In this document: positions 1 to 12,251 of the stretch, one piece after another | Layout of the letters: each line of letters begins with the position of its first letter | Position numbering within the stretch: position 1 is the first letter of the stretch | From: Typhlomys cinereus | Lineage: Eukaryota; Chordata; Mammalia; Rodentia; Platacanthomyidae | Reading direction: 5' to 3' | DNA: 64,000 bases | Assembly (NCBI GenBank): GCA_023101885.1 | Contig: JALPQD010000005.1 | Location: 3,119,020-3,183,019 of the forward strand | Position numbers and translations under genes: made by a program | Notes under the pieces: model-generated | The model's database searches: none | Seen by the model: the letters and a program-made list of their open reading frames with translations, nothing else | Told to the model about the DNA's origin: nothing

Positions 1-333
1 GGGACGTTGGGAGAAGGACAGGCATGAAATAACCAAGGCTGGCACTGATCGTCACAGGTAAGTACACTGATCACTGACAAAGGGAAAAATCAAAGGGGAA
101 AAGATACTGAATGAAATAGTTAGGATGCTGTGTGATAAACATAGCATACGTGTGCTTGAAGAAAGTAGGAAGCAAAGTTAGAACAGCCAACAAGCAAGAG
201 TCACAACAAAATGGGTCTTGTCAGGAGAGCCAGATGTCAAACTATCCTGGTATAAGACGAAGCAGAAAGATGTTAAGTGATGAAAAAATACAGTAAGCAG
301 AGCTGTTACAAAAGGCAATTCAAAAAACTATTA

Positions 334-562
334 TGGGGCTAGAGAGATGGCTCATGGGTCAAGCCTCTCTCCCTCCAGAGCAGAAGGTTCTGAGTTCAGA
401 TCCCGGGCCCCAGAAGGAAACAGTGGCAGCCCGCACTGGAAAAGAGTTGGAAAGCTCTGGTGGGCGGAGCCTGGAAAATCCCAGGGCAAAGCAAAAAGGA
501 GGTAGAAGCAATCCAAGATGATTCCTGAAGTCACCCTTGGTCTTCCACAGGGACACACAGTG

Positions 563-596
<34 letters not shown>

Positions 597-640
597 CTCT
601 CTCATACACACACACACACACACATGCACAAATTAAGTTT
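334..640 (+). mobile_element. B2-superfamily SINE (older subfamily) with CT/CA tail
   Basis: tRNA-like head (GGGGCTAGAGAGATGGCTCA; box-B-like GAGTTCAGATCCC) followed by the older-subfamily body (GGCGGAGCCTGGAAAATCCC, GAGGTAGAAGCAATCC) and a compound (CT)n(CA)n tail at about 563-625. Open frames within it are shadows of the repeat. Confidence 0.85.
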
Positions 641-650
641 AAAATATAAA

Positions 651-726
651 AGGGACTGAACTGTACAGCTTAGTGGTAAAATGGGTGAGGTCCCTTCAAC
701 ACCGAAAAAAAAAAAAAAAAAAAAAA
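651..726 (+). mobile_element. ID-like SINE with poly(A)
   Basis: Degenerate ID/BC1-type head (CAGCTTAGTGGTAAAATGGG, GGTCCCTTCAACACC) ending in a run of 24 A. Downstream, 727-1,575 is AT-rich unique intron (with a short TTAA repeat at 1,008-1,030) in which I see nothing. Confidence 0.6.
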
Positions 727-1650
727 CTGGGCAAACAACTTTTATCTGAGAAAATAAGAGACGAGTAGAGTGAGTGGATAACAAAGGGCAAAAAGTTAAG
801 AAGACTGCTATGATAATTTCTTAAAACTTGATACTGCCTTGGGATTCAACATCCTATTTCTTAGATATACTCTGTTCTCTATTAGTACTACAGCAACAGT
901 GATCACCAATAAATAAATGCCATTGCTTGGGAAGAAAGAAAAATTGGTAGTAATAATTTTTAAAATACAGTTCAGGAAAAGGTTTAATACCAGAAAGCAA
1001 AAAATAAAATTAATTAATTAATTAATTGAAGTCAGAAAACTGTTAGATTAAAAATGGCTAAGTTCAGTGTAAGACATTGAGACAGAACAGCTCTTTCAAA
1101 GACAGGAGGCAGCATTCATTATAAAGAACACTAAGTAGGCCACAGGTGTAATTATGTGAAAATAATAACATGGAAACTCATAAGTGTTATGTATATATTT
1201 ATGTATATATAAGTATACAGTGTGTTTCAGATTTATAGTTTTTCATTCTACCATATTTCCCCTATTTACAAAAGAATAATTTCTATAATTACATTAAAAG
1301 TTATTCTTTAATCATATGAATAATTTTTATATAATATGATTTATTAAATGAAGAATTCGACAAAGTTTAGTTTATTAGAAAAAGTTTTCTTCTCAAGAGA
1401 TTAATTAGTATCAATCAGAAAGAGTTAGTCTGTAAAGATTTGAAATATAAAAAATCTAAGTTGAGTTCTCCCCCTAGTGGAACTTGAAAATAATCTAACA
1501 TTTATACAAATAGTAACAATCTAAATTATAATTTAAATAACTGGAAAAGGAGTTTCAGGTTTTAATGGATTTAATTTATGGGGACATAGCCTTGGTATGT
1601 AGCTCAGGCTGGCCTTCAACTTACTATACAGTCAGGGTTGACCTAGAACT

Positions 1651-1949
1651 ATTTTTAATTTTTAAAAAAAAATTTTAAATTTATTATTTATTCAATTGTG
1701 TGTGTATGCATGTGTGCGCGTGTGTTTATGTATGTGTGTGTGTAGAACCACGGACAAATTCGGGAACCACCATGGACCACCTCCACCTCCTCCTTGTTTA
1801 CTCTGCCCCGGGATTCACAGGCTCCGCCCTACCAGGACCAGAAACGCAGGCCGCCCCCGCTTCTGCCCAGCGTCTATACGTGGGGTCCAGGATTCAAACT
1901 CAGGACCCTCAGCAGAGGCTTAACCCCTGAGTCCCTCTCCAGCCCCATA
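1651..1949 (-). mobile_element. Young B2-superfamily SINE nested in a B1-like element
   Basis: Reverse-oriented copy of the young subfamily: (TG)n at 1,697-1,743, GTTTACTCTGCCCCGGGATT, then CCTCTCCAGCCCC. It splits a B1-like antisense element (about 1,575-1,650 and 1,950-2,000) and is flanked by the target-site duplication ACCTAGAACT (1,641-1,650 and 1,950-1,959). Confidence 0.9.
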
Positions 1950-2327
1950 ACCTAGAACTCTTAAGTATTCTGCCTCTGCTTCAGAGTGCTGGAGATACAA
2001 GTATGTACCTATTTGTGGATCTGCATTAAGTAAATATGAAATTAAATTAATAAATGTTGGACCAGCGTGACATTTCCTGAAAACACCTTTCTTAAATTAA
2101 CAGCAAATTAGCCACAGAACACATAGTCCTAAGACCTGAAAGACGAATAGAAATTCCTCAGAAGTAGTGGAAGGTACAGAAAAACACGGTGATGAAAGAT
2201 GACAGAGGGACACGCAGAAGGGAAACATGAAGAATGTGAAAGACAGAGCAGGGCACTTTGAAATGTATGGAGCACAGTGCTTTGTGTGTGTGGGGAATAA
2301 AGACGTATGGTGAGAAATGAAGTTTGG

Positions 2328-2759
2328 ATAATAATGGAAAATAAGGATTTCATGCTAAGGAGTTCTGACGTGACTGGGTAAGTAAAGGCAATAAACGAAA
2401 GGTTTTGGTTTAGCAAAACAACTCTGCTAACTGAAAGTGCCTGGGCTGGAGAAAAGGGAAGCTAGACAGAGGCTGCTAAGAGGTCCAGACAAGAGGTTAA
2501 GAAGATGAACTAAGGGAAGGCAGGAGACAGATATACGAAAGACGGAAAAAGATTTGTTTACTTAGTTTTTTTGTGGTTCCTAACACACAGAAGTAGCTAG
2601 AATGTTAGCAAGAAAGTCACTAGCACAAAAAAAATCTGTAGGGGCTGGAGAGGTGGCTCAGGGGTTGGGCTTCTGCCTTGCAGGCGGAAGGTCCTGAGTT
2701 CGGATCCTAGACCCCACGTCAGAACTCCTTAGCATGAAATCCTTATTTTCCATTATTAT
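2328..2759. repeat. Exact 45-bp inverted repeat (arms 2,328-2,372 and 2,715-2,759)
   Basis: The reverse complement of 2,328-2,372 occurs base for base at 2,715-2,759, starting CACGTCAGAACTCCTTAGCA. The left arm is unique intron DNA; the right arm lies inside the SINE head/body boundary. Confidence 0.97.
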
Positions 2760-2926
2760 ATATATATATTATATAGCCAGGTGGAAGTGGGGCGGCCTGC
2801 ATTTCTGGTCCTGGTAGGGTGGAGCCTGTGAATCCCGGGGCAGAGTAAACAAGGAAGAGGTAGAGGCGTCCATGGTGGTTCCCAAATTCGCCAGTGGTTC
2901 TACACATACACACACATACATGCACA

Positions 2927-2980
<54 letters not shown>

Positions 2981-3008
2981 TGAATAAATAATAAAAAAAA
3001 TTTTTTTT
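2641..3008 (+). mobile_element. Young SINE with internal inverted patch and long (CA)n
   Basis: Full head (GGGGCTGGAGAGGTGGCTCA, box-B-like GAGTTCGGATCC), a 45-bp foreign inverted patch at 2,715-2,759 plus an AT run, then the usual body from GCCAGGTGGAAG, a (CA)n stretch to about 2,980 and an AATAAATAATAAA tail. Flanking duplication AAATCTGTA (2,632-2,640 and 3,009-3,017). The stretch 3,018-3,610 is AT-rich intron with nothing recognised. Confidence 0.92.
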
Positions 3009-3713
3009 AAATCTGTAAAGTAACTTGTTAGCTACAGAAGTTCAATGCTTGTATACCTTTGGCATATACTACAAAGGGCAAGAAAAAAGCTGAGGTTAAT
3101 GGATTGAAATATCAAACAAAGAAGTAAAAGTTGTGGGTAGATAGCAAGACATTTAGTTTTAACCATTTTTAATTTAAAGTATCTGTGTAAGTATAAGGTA
3201 GAACTTCTTAACTGCCCATTAAAACTACTGACTTACTATTGAATACATACAAAAATAACAAAAAGAAGTCACATAATGAAATAACGCTTTGAGATCACTT
3301 ACATGTGGAATCTAAGACAGCTCACATCATAACTAGACAGTAAAATAAATTATTAGGAATGTAGATTGGGGGAGTTGACTGGAGAAAGGTTTAAAATGTT
3401 CCACGCATCCTTATTTTTTACTTATGATGTAGTATATATATTTCTTCTTAAACAAAACATGCAGCATACCAGGTACTTTATTTTAGTAAGCATCAACAAA
3501 ACCGATGGTTTTCTGTTAAATTCAGGAGTTGGAGACAGGAGGGTCAGAAGTTTAATATATCAAGATTATAAAAATTGCTATCTTTATAAATATCTAAGAT
3601 TGAAGCTATTGTGTTAGCTGGGTGTAGTAGCACATTGAAAACTTTTATAATCTTCATGATGTTAGAAAACTACAGGCAGAACTGCATAAGATAGCGTGGC
3701 TTAAACAACTAAT

Positions 3714-4050
3714 GAGAAACTAAGGAGATGGCTCAGTGGGTAAAAGCTGGCTGAGCAAGCCTGACAATCGAGTTTGGATCTCCAGAAGTCAGGTAAGCTA
3801 CACGCAGTAGCAGAAACACCTGCAATCCCAGCACATCTATGGGAAATGAGAGGTGGAGAAAGGAGAATCTCTAGAAGCCATAGGCCAAAACAGCCATGAA
3901 GGGACGTGACCCTAAGCAAGGTGAAAAGAGAGGGAACACCTGAAAGTTATCCTCTGACTTCTACATGAACATACCTACACATCCCACACATCAACATGCA
4001 CGCACACACCCTCACACATTACACATCACACACACATACTCACTCACTTG
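3714..4050 (+). mobile_element. B3-like tRNA-headed SINE with CA-rich tail
   Basis: Starts near GGAGATGGCTCAGTGGGTAA and carries CCTGCAATCCCAGCAC, GTTATCCTCTGACTTCTACA and an imperfect CA-rich tail. An adjacent B1-like element occupies about 4,054-4,165 (ACATCTGCAATTCAGCACTT ... ACTCTGTCTCAAAA), and a B1 scrap precedes it at about 3,613-3,690. Confidence 0.65.
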
Positions 4051-4379
4051 TTATCTAGGCATGGCAGCTCACATCTGCAATTCAGCACTTGGTCCTGAGA
4101 AACGAGGGCTACAGGGAAGTCAAGCCTAGCTTGAGCTACATACTCTGTCTCAAAAAAAATGAAGCAAGCAATTTTAAAAAAGAAAACATAATACTTTGTC
4201 CATATGGGAAACTTACTACCTTATCAAATTTTACAGTAAAGCAGGACGTTCAAAGTGAGAAAACATAGACTTTGGTGGACACTTCTTGTTGGGATTTCAA
4301 CAATTTGCCAACTTGTCAGGTCCACATTTACTTAAAGGATCTAAGTTTTCTTTTTACTTTCTTTTTTAGGTGTGGATGT

Positions 4380-4603
4380 GTGCAGGTTTATGTAGCAGAG
4401 GGCACTGTGTGTATCTGTGAATGATTTCAAAATCATCATGAATTGATCTATCTCCTTTTTGTTTTCCTCTGGGGTTTCCTAGCTCTGCCTTCCAGGGCCA
4501 GAATTGCAGGCTGCCACCTGGCATTTTATATCGGGGATCTGAACTCAGGTCCCTTTGCCTGTGAGGTAAAAGCTTAACCCATAAGCCATCTCTCCAGTCT
4601 TTA
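4380..4603 (-). mobile_element. B2-superfamily SINE (old copy)
   Basis: Antisense older-subfamily copy: GGGGTTTCCTAGCTCTGCCT in the body and CATAAGCCATCTCTCCAG at the head. Confidence 0.75.
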
Positions 4604-4719
4604 TGTTTTCTTTTGAAAATAGCTTTAACAATAGAAGAATATGAAAAGATGTCACTCAAAAAAGAGATTTGGAACACAATAGCAAAAATAACAAAAAAAA
4701 CTTTTTTGCAAAAATTTTT

Positions 4720-5670
4720 AACTTCAGCAAATTAAAAATGGTACATCAAAAGACACTATCAACAAAGAAAAAAGGTAATTCAGAGAATGGGGAAAAATAT
4801 TCACAAGCCATGTATCTGATAAGGAATTCGCTTTGAGAATATATGAACTCACCACCAATAGCAAAAAAAGATTCAGACTTGGACAAAAGACTTGAATAAA
4901 CCAAAAATAATAAATAAATGCTAAATAAACAAGTAAAGAATGCTCAACATTTTGAATCACTGGGAAAAACAATTGAAATCACATAAGGTGAAACCACTTC
5001 AAACAGGATAGCAGATTATTTTGAAAAAGCTTTAGGAAATTAGCAAGTATTGGCAAAAATGGAACTCTTTTTGCATCAAAATAGGAATAGAAAATGGTAC
5101 AGGAGCCATGGAAAATAGTATTTTGATTTCACAAAAAAATCAAACAGAATCATGCCATGACTCTGCAGTTCCACATCGAAAAGCTGCACAGCCTCTAAGG
5201 AAACGATGAAGAGACTCTTGACAGATATTTGGGTATCTGTGACCATAGCAACATCCCTCACAACAGCCCAAAGACGGAAGTAATGGATGAATAGGGAAAA
5301 CGAATATAGTATATTCAATAAAGTAATAATTTTGTTTTTGCAAGGAAGGAACTCCAATACACACTACAACATGAATAAGCTGTAAGAACATTATGCACCA
5401 AGTTAAGTCCGCCTGTCACAAAAGTCCAAGTGCGGCATGACTGCTCTTGTGGAGGGCACCTGGACGGCCAAACACTCAGACAGACAGTGGATGTCAGGGG
5501 CTGGCAGGACGAAGGAATGGGAAGTTGGCATTTAACGGTCAGAATTCAGAAAGAGAAATAAGAAAGTACTGGAGAAGAATGGTGCTGGTGGCCATTCAAC
5601 AGGGCGAATGTACTCAATATCAAAGAATGTACACTTTAAAACAAAATTTTAGATATTTAGATATATTTTA
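4720..5670 (+). mobile_element. L1 ORF2 3' end and 3' UTR (old)
   Basis: Degenerate sense-oriented L1: ACATCAAAAGACACTATCAA, AGAATGCTCAACATT, CCTCACAACAGCCCAAAGAC and the end region CTGGAGAAGAATGGTGCTGG. No intact reading frame remains. It lies about 150 bp below the last EVI5 exon. Confidence 0.75.
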
Positions 5671-5816
5671 CATAATAAAAATGTACTTGGAAATGAGTAA
5701 GTATCGAAAGCAGAATCACTCTCACAAGGATGCAATCCCAGCAAGCACCTGCACCAGAGCCCAGGAAGGGGAGCTACTACTTTGTGTTTAATGCCTTTCG
5801 CGATTCTCCATCATAC

Positions 5817-5912
5817 CTGGATCTCAAGCTCCGCAATGTGCTGCCGAAGTTCTGCCACCACAGCTATGCTGTCTGCTTCCCGGAGTCGCACAGCCATGAG
5901 CTCTTCCTTGTT
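5817..5912 (-). CDS. EVI5: EVI5 exon: coiled coil, last exon in the window
   Basis: 96 nt, 32 codons, phase 0. Starts NKEELMAVRLREADSIAVVA and ends HIAELEIQ. Leu at position 5 replaces the Val I remember for human. Acceptor CCACCGTAG|AAC, donor CAG|GTATGA. I could not find the C-terminal exons in the remaining 5.8 kb, so the gene continues beyond base 1. Confidence 0.94.
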
Positions 5913-7640
5913 CTACGGTGGCAAATGAAACACAGTAATGAACCAGGGTGCTCGGAATTGAGAGCTCTCAGATTCTAGAAAAGTACTACAGTGCGTAAAT
6001 CACCCATTAACATTATCCAGCAGGATCTGACAGTCAAGTATAACCATCCTCACCAAAAAGGACAAACCAAATTACAAGTAGTCCTATCAGGTTTACCTTC
6101 AAATGAATTGGTGTGAAATCATGAAATCAGGATAAAATACTTGTACTATTTTAAATGAGAATAATCATATTTGGTTGTAAAGAGAAAATCATGTTAGTAT
6201 TATAAGTAATATCCTGGTATTTTATATAATGAAACATAAAATGAGCCTTAAGGGTTACTTATCAACAAATCATAAGCAGCAATAATATAATCCTAAGTGA
6301 AAATAAATGAGATTTATGTAATTCAAGGACTGACTTCCTTGAAAGAGATTTGTTTCTGAATTGTTCCATTCTAACAATGTAGAAAACATAATCAGAAAAC
6401 ACTATGTGCTAGAGTGACAATAAACACATGGTATCGTTCATTAGGATATAAAAGGCTTTATGAAAGACTGAATGCATCAATTTAGAGATTAAACACAGGT
6501 GGAATTCAGTCAGTATCTAAAATATACTTTAAGGGAGCTTTAATGAACAATGAAAAATTAAATAAAATACTTCATCAGTTTTTAAAATCTCCCAACTATT
6601 CTGAATTCTTATCCATTACATAGACAAACCAAAAGAAAACAAGCATCTCATCAATATGTTCCCCACACATTTTCAAAGAACATGTTACTTTGCTAAGAGA
6701 TGCTAGGACATCTGAGGATAAATACAAGTGCTAAGTCATTTGAGAATACAGATCTGCTAAAAGGACAATGCCTAAGCCAGCACAAATTTCAGTACTGCCT
6801 ACAGATTTCTGCCAGTATAAATTATAACAGATATGCATATGCACTAGAATGTAATTTCGTCTCTGGATTTCAGTGACACTGATAAACCACTCAAGCTTTA
6901 CTCCTGGTTTTTAATGACACCAGAACAAGTTGATGAAATTACAACTTTAAATGTGTCATTGAAAGTCTTATTAGATTAATAAGCCTTGAATATGGGAAGG
7001 GGATCATTCATACTATCTAAGTAGATAATTAGTTTATTTTAAAATTTCTTCTCTTTAATAATACATTCTAATACTCAAGCTACACTCATGTCTTTAGTTA
7101 TTTCTCAAACACATGTATGCATATATTCTCCCCACCGTTCACCTGACTCCTTCCAAACCATCTATCCCCTCTCATTAATGTTATACTATAATTTATTTCA
7201 GGAAAAAATGTATGTGATTTCAAATGCTTTTAATGCTTTTTAAATCAAATATTTTGCAGAAAAACTGATTCAAAGAATGGAAATTACATCAATTTTACTC
7301 AATACGAAACAAATTTCTCTTGTTCTCTCCACGCAGAGAACATGTCTATGCTGACTGCTTGCTACTAAGAGCTAATCAAAGCAGGGGCTCCTCGGCTCTC
7401 TGAGTGTCTATACCCAAGTTTTAAAGGTCTTTAAAAAGTCTACATTCAGTTTTAAAAGAATACTAGCCAAAACGAACACTGAAAAGGAACACTAGTGAAA
7501 GTCACAGTAGGACATTAAGCTAACTAAACATCAGGGTAAAAAGGTTTCAGGCTTAAAACTCACCTGAGAAGAAAGGTAACTGCCCTGGCCTCAAAGCAAC
7601 CACTGAAGTGAGTTCAGGAAAAGAAAGAAGAAAGTCTAAA
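5913..7640. other. Intron without recognised elements
   Basis: AT-rich unique intron between two EVI5 coiled-coil exons. I see no reading frame, clear repeat family or motif. A B1-like element follows at about 7,640-7,790 (GAGACCAGCCTGGTCTACAT). Confidence 0.6.
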
Positions 7641-7852
7641 TGTGCGGTATGGCACCAACTGTGTAATCCTAGTACTGAGAGGTCGAGGCAAGGGGATCGA
7701 TTAGAGTTTGAGACCAGCCTGGTCTACATAAGTGCACCAGTCTAGCCAAAGCTACATAGTCAGACTCTATATGTGAATAAATACTAAATAAATAATAAAT
7801 CCATTCTAATTATGATAAAATGACACAAACATAAATTAGCATCTCACTTTAC

Positions 7853-7999
7853 CTTGCACTCAATCTCTGCTTGTTTGCGCTTTGCTTCACTTAATTGAGT
7901 AAGTAGTCCTTTATTCTGTGCTGAAAGGTAGTGCACCTTCTCCTGTAGACTAGTCACTTCTTGTTCAGCTCTTCGGAGATGGTGACTGTTGATCTGATT
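7853..7999 (-). CDS. EVI5: EVI5 exon: coiled coil
   Basis: 147 nt, 49 codons, phase 0. Starts NQINSHHLRRAEQEVTSLQE and ends RKQAEIECK. SHH replaces the SNH I remember in human EVI5. Acceptor ATCATTAG|AAT, donor AAG|GTAAAG. Confidence 0.95.
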
Positions 8000-8174
8000 C
8001 TAATGATCAAAAATAAAAACATTATACACTATAGTTAAAAAATATGAAAACTTTAATAAATTTTTACATACACATTATATATTTTAACAACTTTGTAAAG
8101 CACTATTCAAACAAACACTGAAAAAGACATATGCTGCTTTAAAGTTCTAATCCTTGCCATTTGAACACATACCC

Positions 8175-8815
8175 ATAAATAAGAGAAGCTCTTGGTACTT
8201 GATCACGAAGCATTCTTTTACAATGGAAGGTGTTTAATGCAGAGCCATAACCAGCCAAAGTGAAGAGAATGGTGACTGTGGAATGCTCAGCTCATAACAG
8301 GACATCAAAATTACCTTCCATCATAAGGCTTAGGGAACCTTGTGAAAGGGGGATGGTCGGAATGTAAGAGTCTAACAGAGTTGAGAAACACTACTGCACA
8401 TCCAGGGGATGACCAGCATCGTCGGGCACGACAGGGTTGCCACACCTAAGAACTGACTACAGCAATGTCCACTTCCACAAGACCTGCATAATAGTTGGCC
8501 TTACAACACTTCACCATGGACAGGGGAGGATCTCGAGCCTTCAATAGGAGACTACTGGAGCTTAATGCCAGACAAAAGTGGAGTTTCTTTACTCAGTGGT
8601 TTACCCACCGGTAAATTATCCATGCACTTTGCAGTACAGACATCTCAGACAAAAACCAGTGGGTCACACATGTGAAAGTAGGAGGGAAAGTGTTGGAAAA
8701 GAGAAAGTATAAAGAAGGACAGGAGGAGATGGAATTGGGTAGTAAAGGGTGAAAACACGTAAATTCATTGTACTTATGTATGAAAATATCAAATACAATA
8801 AAAAAATCTTAAAGT
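8175..8815 (+). mobile_element. L1 3' end (rodent Lx-type)
   Basis: Rodent L1 3' UTR pattern ending in a GAAAATATCAAATACAATAA-type terminus; no coding sequence. It begins about 175 bp above the exon at 7,853-7,999. Confidence 0.65.
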
Positions 8816-8822
8816 CTAACCT

Positions 8823-9215
8823 TCAGCCACATGTGGTGGCATATAGATTCAATCCCAGAATTTGGGAGGTTGAGGCCAGAGGATTACTAAGAACTGAGGA
8901 CAATTTGGGCTACACTTATATAGCAAGACACTGTCTCAAAAATTTTTTTCTAAATGGTCTAATTTTTCCAAAAGAATACAAACGGGGACATATTAGAAAC
9001 TCTTAAATAACTCAAAATACTAGCCAGGTGTGGCAGCACACACCTGTAATCCCAGCCTTTTACAGATTGGAGGCAGGAGAATCATGAGTTAGACTAGTCA
9101 CAGCTTCAAAATGTGTTCGGGGCTAACTTGGGTTATTTGAGACCCTATGAAAAAGATGACAGCTAGATGATAGACACAGATATGCATACATACACACAAA
9201 TAAATAGGAAAAACT
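8823..9215 (+). mobile_element. Two tandemly placed B1-like SINEs
   Basis: First copy about 8,823-8,950 (ACATGTGGTGGCATATAGAT ... GACACTGTCTCAAAA); second about 9,022-9,215 (GCCAGGTGTGGCAGCACACA, CCTGTAATCCCAGCC). An antisense B1 follows at about 9,408-9,500 (TTGAGACAGGACTCGCTAGA). Confidence 0.75.
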
Positions 9216-9624
9216 TCAATATACTACTTATATAAAAATCTTTATAAGGACAGTTACATAGAACTACAGCAGTCCATGGGGAAAGAAAAGTGGATGGAAA
9301 GAGAAATGGTTAGAAGTGATAACACCACTTCTCGTGACTACTTACGACACTCTGCGCTTCATGTGCTCTACATTCCCCTAATGTCTAACAGTTTCTTTTT
9401 GCTTCTTTTTTGGTATTGTTGAGACAGGACTCGCTAGACAGCTCAGGCTGGCCTGAACCTCATGTTGATTCTCCTGCCTCAGCCTCTAAGTGCCAGGAAA
9501 AAAGATGGAGTCATTACCCTTGGCCAGTTTACTAATTCTAGCCTTGGTAATTAAGAAAGTACTATCTTCAAGTCTCTATTTCTTTAGTTGACAAATAAAG
9601 ACAAAAATACTTGATAATTTCAGA

Positions 9625-9900
9625 GCTGAAGAAACGGGTCGTCGAGCAGGAACAATGGTAGTTCAAGCACGAGTTTAAATGCCCAGAACCACAAGAAGGC
9701 AGGCATGTCGCTCCAGTACTGCAGGGCAGGGCAGGGATGGCACACAGATTTGCTGGCACAGCTGACCCAGCTGCAAAGACTTTTCAGGCCAGCAAGAGAC
9801 CCTGCGTCAAGGCAGCAGGGTAGAATGAAACACAACAAGACACCGCAATGTCCTGTTCCCCCCCCATATCTGCATGCACTTGCATATTTGCATGCATGTA
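9625..9900 (+). mobile_element. B3-like SINE, degenerate
   Basis: tRNA-like head and GAGACCCTGCGTCAAGGCAG-type body with a tail of alternating CATGCA motifs. The two opposite open frames across it look non-coding. Confidence 0.45.
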
Positions 9901-10628
9901 AAAAAATGCTACTTTTCATTTTCTTTTCTTCAGAACTAAATAAGATAATATGCAAAGGAGGACTTAATATATAGACAGCACTCAGTAACTGCGAGTTCTT
10001 CAATCTTATACAAATTATGTAATTGTGCCAAATTCTAGCAAGCTGGGAAAAATGCAGATATTATTACTTGTCTTTTGACACTGTTATAAATATTATACAA
10101 AGATAATTACATGAAATAAATCATAAAAAGGATAATTTCAGATTTAAACTCCAAAACTTTCTCTTCCAAATTTTTTCATGTTTTTCTATCTTCCTGCCTC
10201 TCAGAAAAATGCCTAAGACCATCCTCTGTTCTCACTTCCACTCATGAATTCTATCTATAAATTAAGTAACTTCTTAGTACTACCTATTATCTTAGCTGCT
10301 ATCGCTGAAACAAATAAGATCTCTCCAGAAAGACATACCTTCAACAGAGCTCTGTGGAAAAATTTTGATAGATAAAACCCCTTCCCACAACTAAGTACAA
10401 AATTATGACTCAAGATTACATGCTTACATAAAATCCAAGGTCTGACTGTGAGAACCAGGAAGTAAAAAATAATTAATAAGTAAATAAATAAGGTGTTTTG
10501 AGGATGCTGCATAATAGGATAATTATAAAAGGTATTTATATAAAAAGGGCTGTGTTTAAAAATATTACAGATAAAAAAGAAGAAGTAAAAGCATAAGCCA
10601 AAGACAAATTGCTATGAACACATTCAGA

Positions 10629-10977
10629 GGTGGCATGGTGGTATATGCCTGTATATGGGAGGCTGAGGCAGAGGGATCAACACATCAAAGCCAGTCTGGA
10701 GAATAGTGCTACGTCACAAAAAAGAGAAAGCAGCAGCAAGATAAGGAGAGAGGGAGGGACAGAGCGAGAGAGGGAGGGAGGGAGAGAGAACGAGAGAGAG
10801 AGAGTGAAAGAGAACGTGAGAGAGAGAGGGAGAGAATTCAGTCCCTATATTGCTCACTGCAATAGGGTCTTGCTGTGCAGCTATACTGACCTATGTAGCT
10901 CAATTGGTCTCAAACTCATGATCTGCTTGCCTTTGCCTCCTGAGTGCTACAACTCAAATGTATGCCATCATGCCTAA
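10629..10977. mobile_element. B1 (+) with GA-rich tail, then B1-like (-)
   Basis: Sense B1-like element at about 10,629-10,730 (GGTGGCATGGTGGTATATGC) whose tail has become an imperfect (GA)n tract (10,747-10,833), followed by an antisense B1-like element at about 10,862-10,977 (GGGTCTTGCTGTGCAGC, CTTTGCCTCCTGAGTGCTAC). The intron from 9,900 to 10,628 shows nothing else. Confidence 0.7.
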
Positions 10978-11231
10978 CTAAATTCAGCAAATTTGAAAAT
11001 TAAATAAAACTTCCAAAATTTAATATAACTACTGATACTAAAAACTCAAAAGTTTAAGAAGATTACATTCATAAAGTGTTACAGAAGAGTTCAGAAGAAA
11101 CACAAAAGCAAAATAGTCCAAAGTATACCTTAATGGGGGTTATACGGTTAGAAAAAAAAAAATAGCCGTGGTCTAAAAAGTCCATTTCAGAAATTTCAGA
11201 CTTTTCCACAAAAAAAGACAAAAAGATGTGT

Positions 11232-11372
11232 TAAGCCAGGAATGGTGACATAAGCCTGAAATCCCAGTAACTTGGAAGGCTAAAGCCAGAGTTCAAGTTC
11301 AAGGCCAACCTGACTACAGAATAAGTTCAAGGCATGCCTAAGCAACCTAGTTAGACTCTACCTCAAAATAAA
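11232..11372 (+). mobile_element. B1-like SINE
   Basis: Degenerate monomer (AAGCCAGGAATGGTGACATA, GGCCAACCTGACTACAGA, ACTCTACCTCAAAATAAA). Confidence 0.7.
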
Positions 11373-11377
11373 GAGCT

Positions 11378-11653
11378 GAGGGCTGGAGAGATGATTCAGG
11401 GGTTAAGACTCTGCCTCCCAAGCACAAGGTCCTGAGTTTGGATCCCAGGTCTCATAAAAAATACAGGAGGTGGAACCAGTGGTGGCCTGCACTTCTGGCT
11501 CTGGCGGGTGGAGCCTGGGAAATCCCAGAGGGCTGCGAGGAGGAGGTAGAAGCAATCCAGGGTGATTCCCAAAATCACCCTTGGTCCTCCACAGGGACAT
11601 GCAATGCGTGTGTACACACAGTACACATACAGTAAATAAATAAAATATTTAAA
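11378..11653 (+). mobile_element. B2-superfamily SINE (older subfamily)
   Basis: Head GGGCTGGAGAGATGATTCAG, body GGTGGAGCCTGGGAAATCCC, ending ATAAATAAAATATTT. Flanked by AAAATAAAGAGCT (11,365-11,377 and 11,654-11,666). An ID-like element follows at about 11,664-11,740 (GATGTTCAGTGGTACAGCAT). Confidence 0.9.
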
Positions 11654-12251
11654 AAAATAAAGAGCTCAGAATGATGTTCAGTGGTACAGCATTTGGCTAC
11701 AATTGGTTCAACAACCAGTACTAAAATAAATAAATAAATGCAGATATGAATTCATGGTTCATGAAGTGTAACTAGTTCCAATTAGAATACAAGTAAATAT
11801 CCTTTCAAAGATACACTATAACCACAGAGCATTCAGATGTTAAAGAGACAAGTTAAAGACAACAAAATAGTAACCATGAAGGAAAGAGTGAAGACAACAT
11901 ACAGCAAAAGTCCATAATGATTACTTAAAAAGAAGGAAAACAACTTTCATTCTACAGCCATCATCGAAGCCACTTAGAAGGGTTGTGAATTCAAAGACAA
12001 TCTGAGCAACATGAGAAAAAGACAAAAAAAGAGAAAGGAAGAAAGACAAAGGAAGAAAGAGGAAAAGGTGAGGATGAGAAGGTTGAGGAGAAAAGGAGGG
12101 AAAAAGAAAAAAATAAATCTGATCTTCTGCAGTAGCAGCATCGAATGACAGGTTAGAGAGCGAGGGGTGGTGAAATGGCTTGGTGGTTAAAGTGTCTGCC
12201 TCACAAACAAAAGGAACTGAGTTCATATCCCAAGTAAAAAATGCTGGGCAG

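Noticed and set aside
2743..2979. Cysteine/valine-rich open frames (CVCVCV) here and at many other sites
   Set aside because: They are translations of (CA)n/(TG)n runs joined to SINE bodies; the same peptide recurs wherever the SINE lies.
6550..7300. Search for the remaining EVI5 C-terminal exons and for the N-terminal exon
   Set aside because: I scanned introns and both ends for the expected peptides with splice sites and found none, so they are taken to be outside the window.
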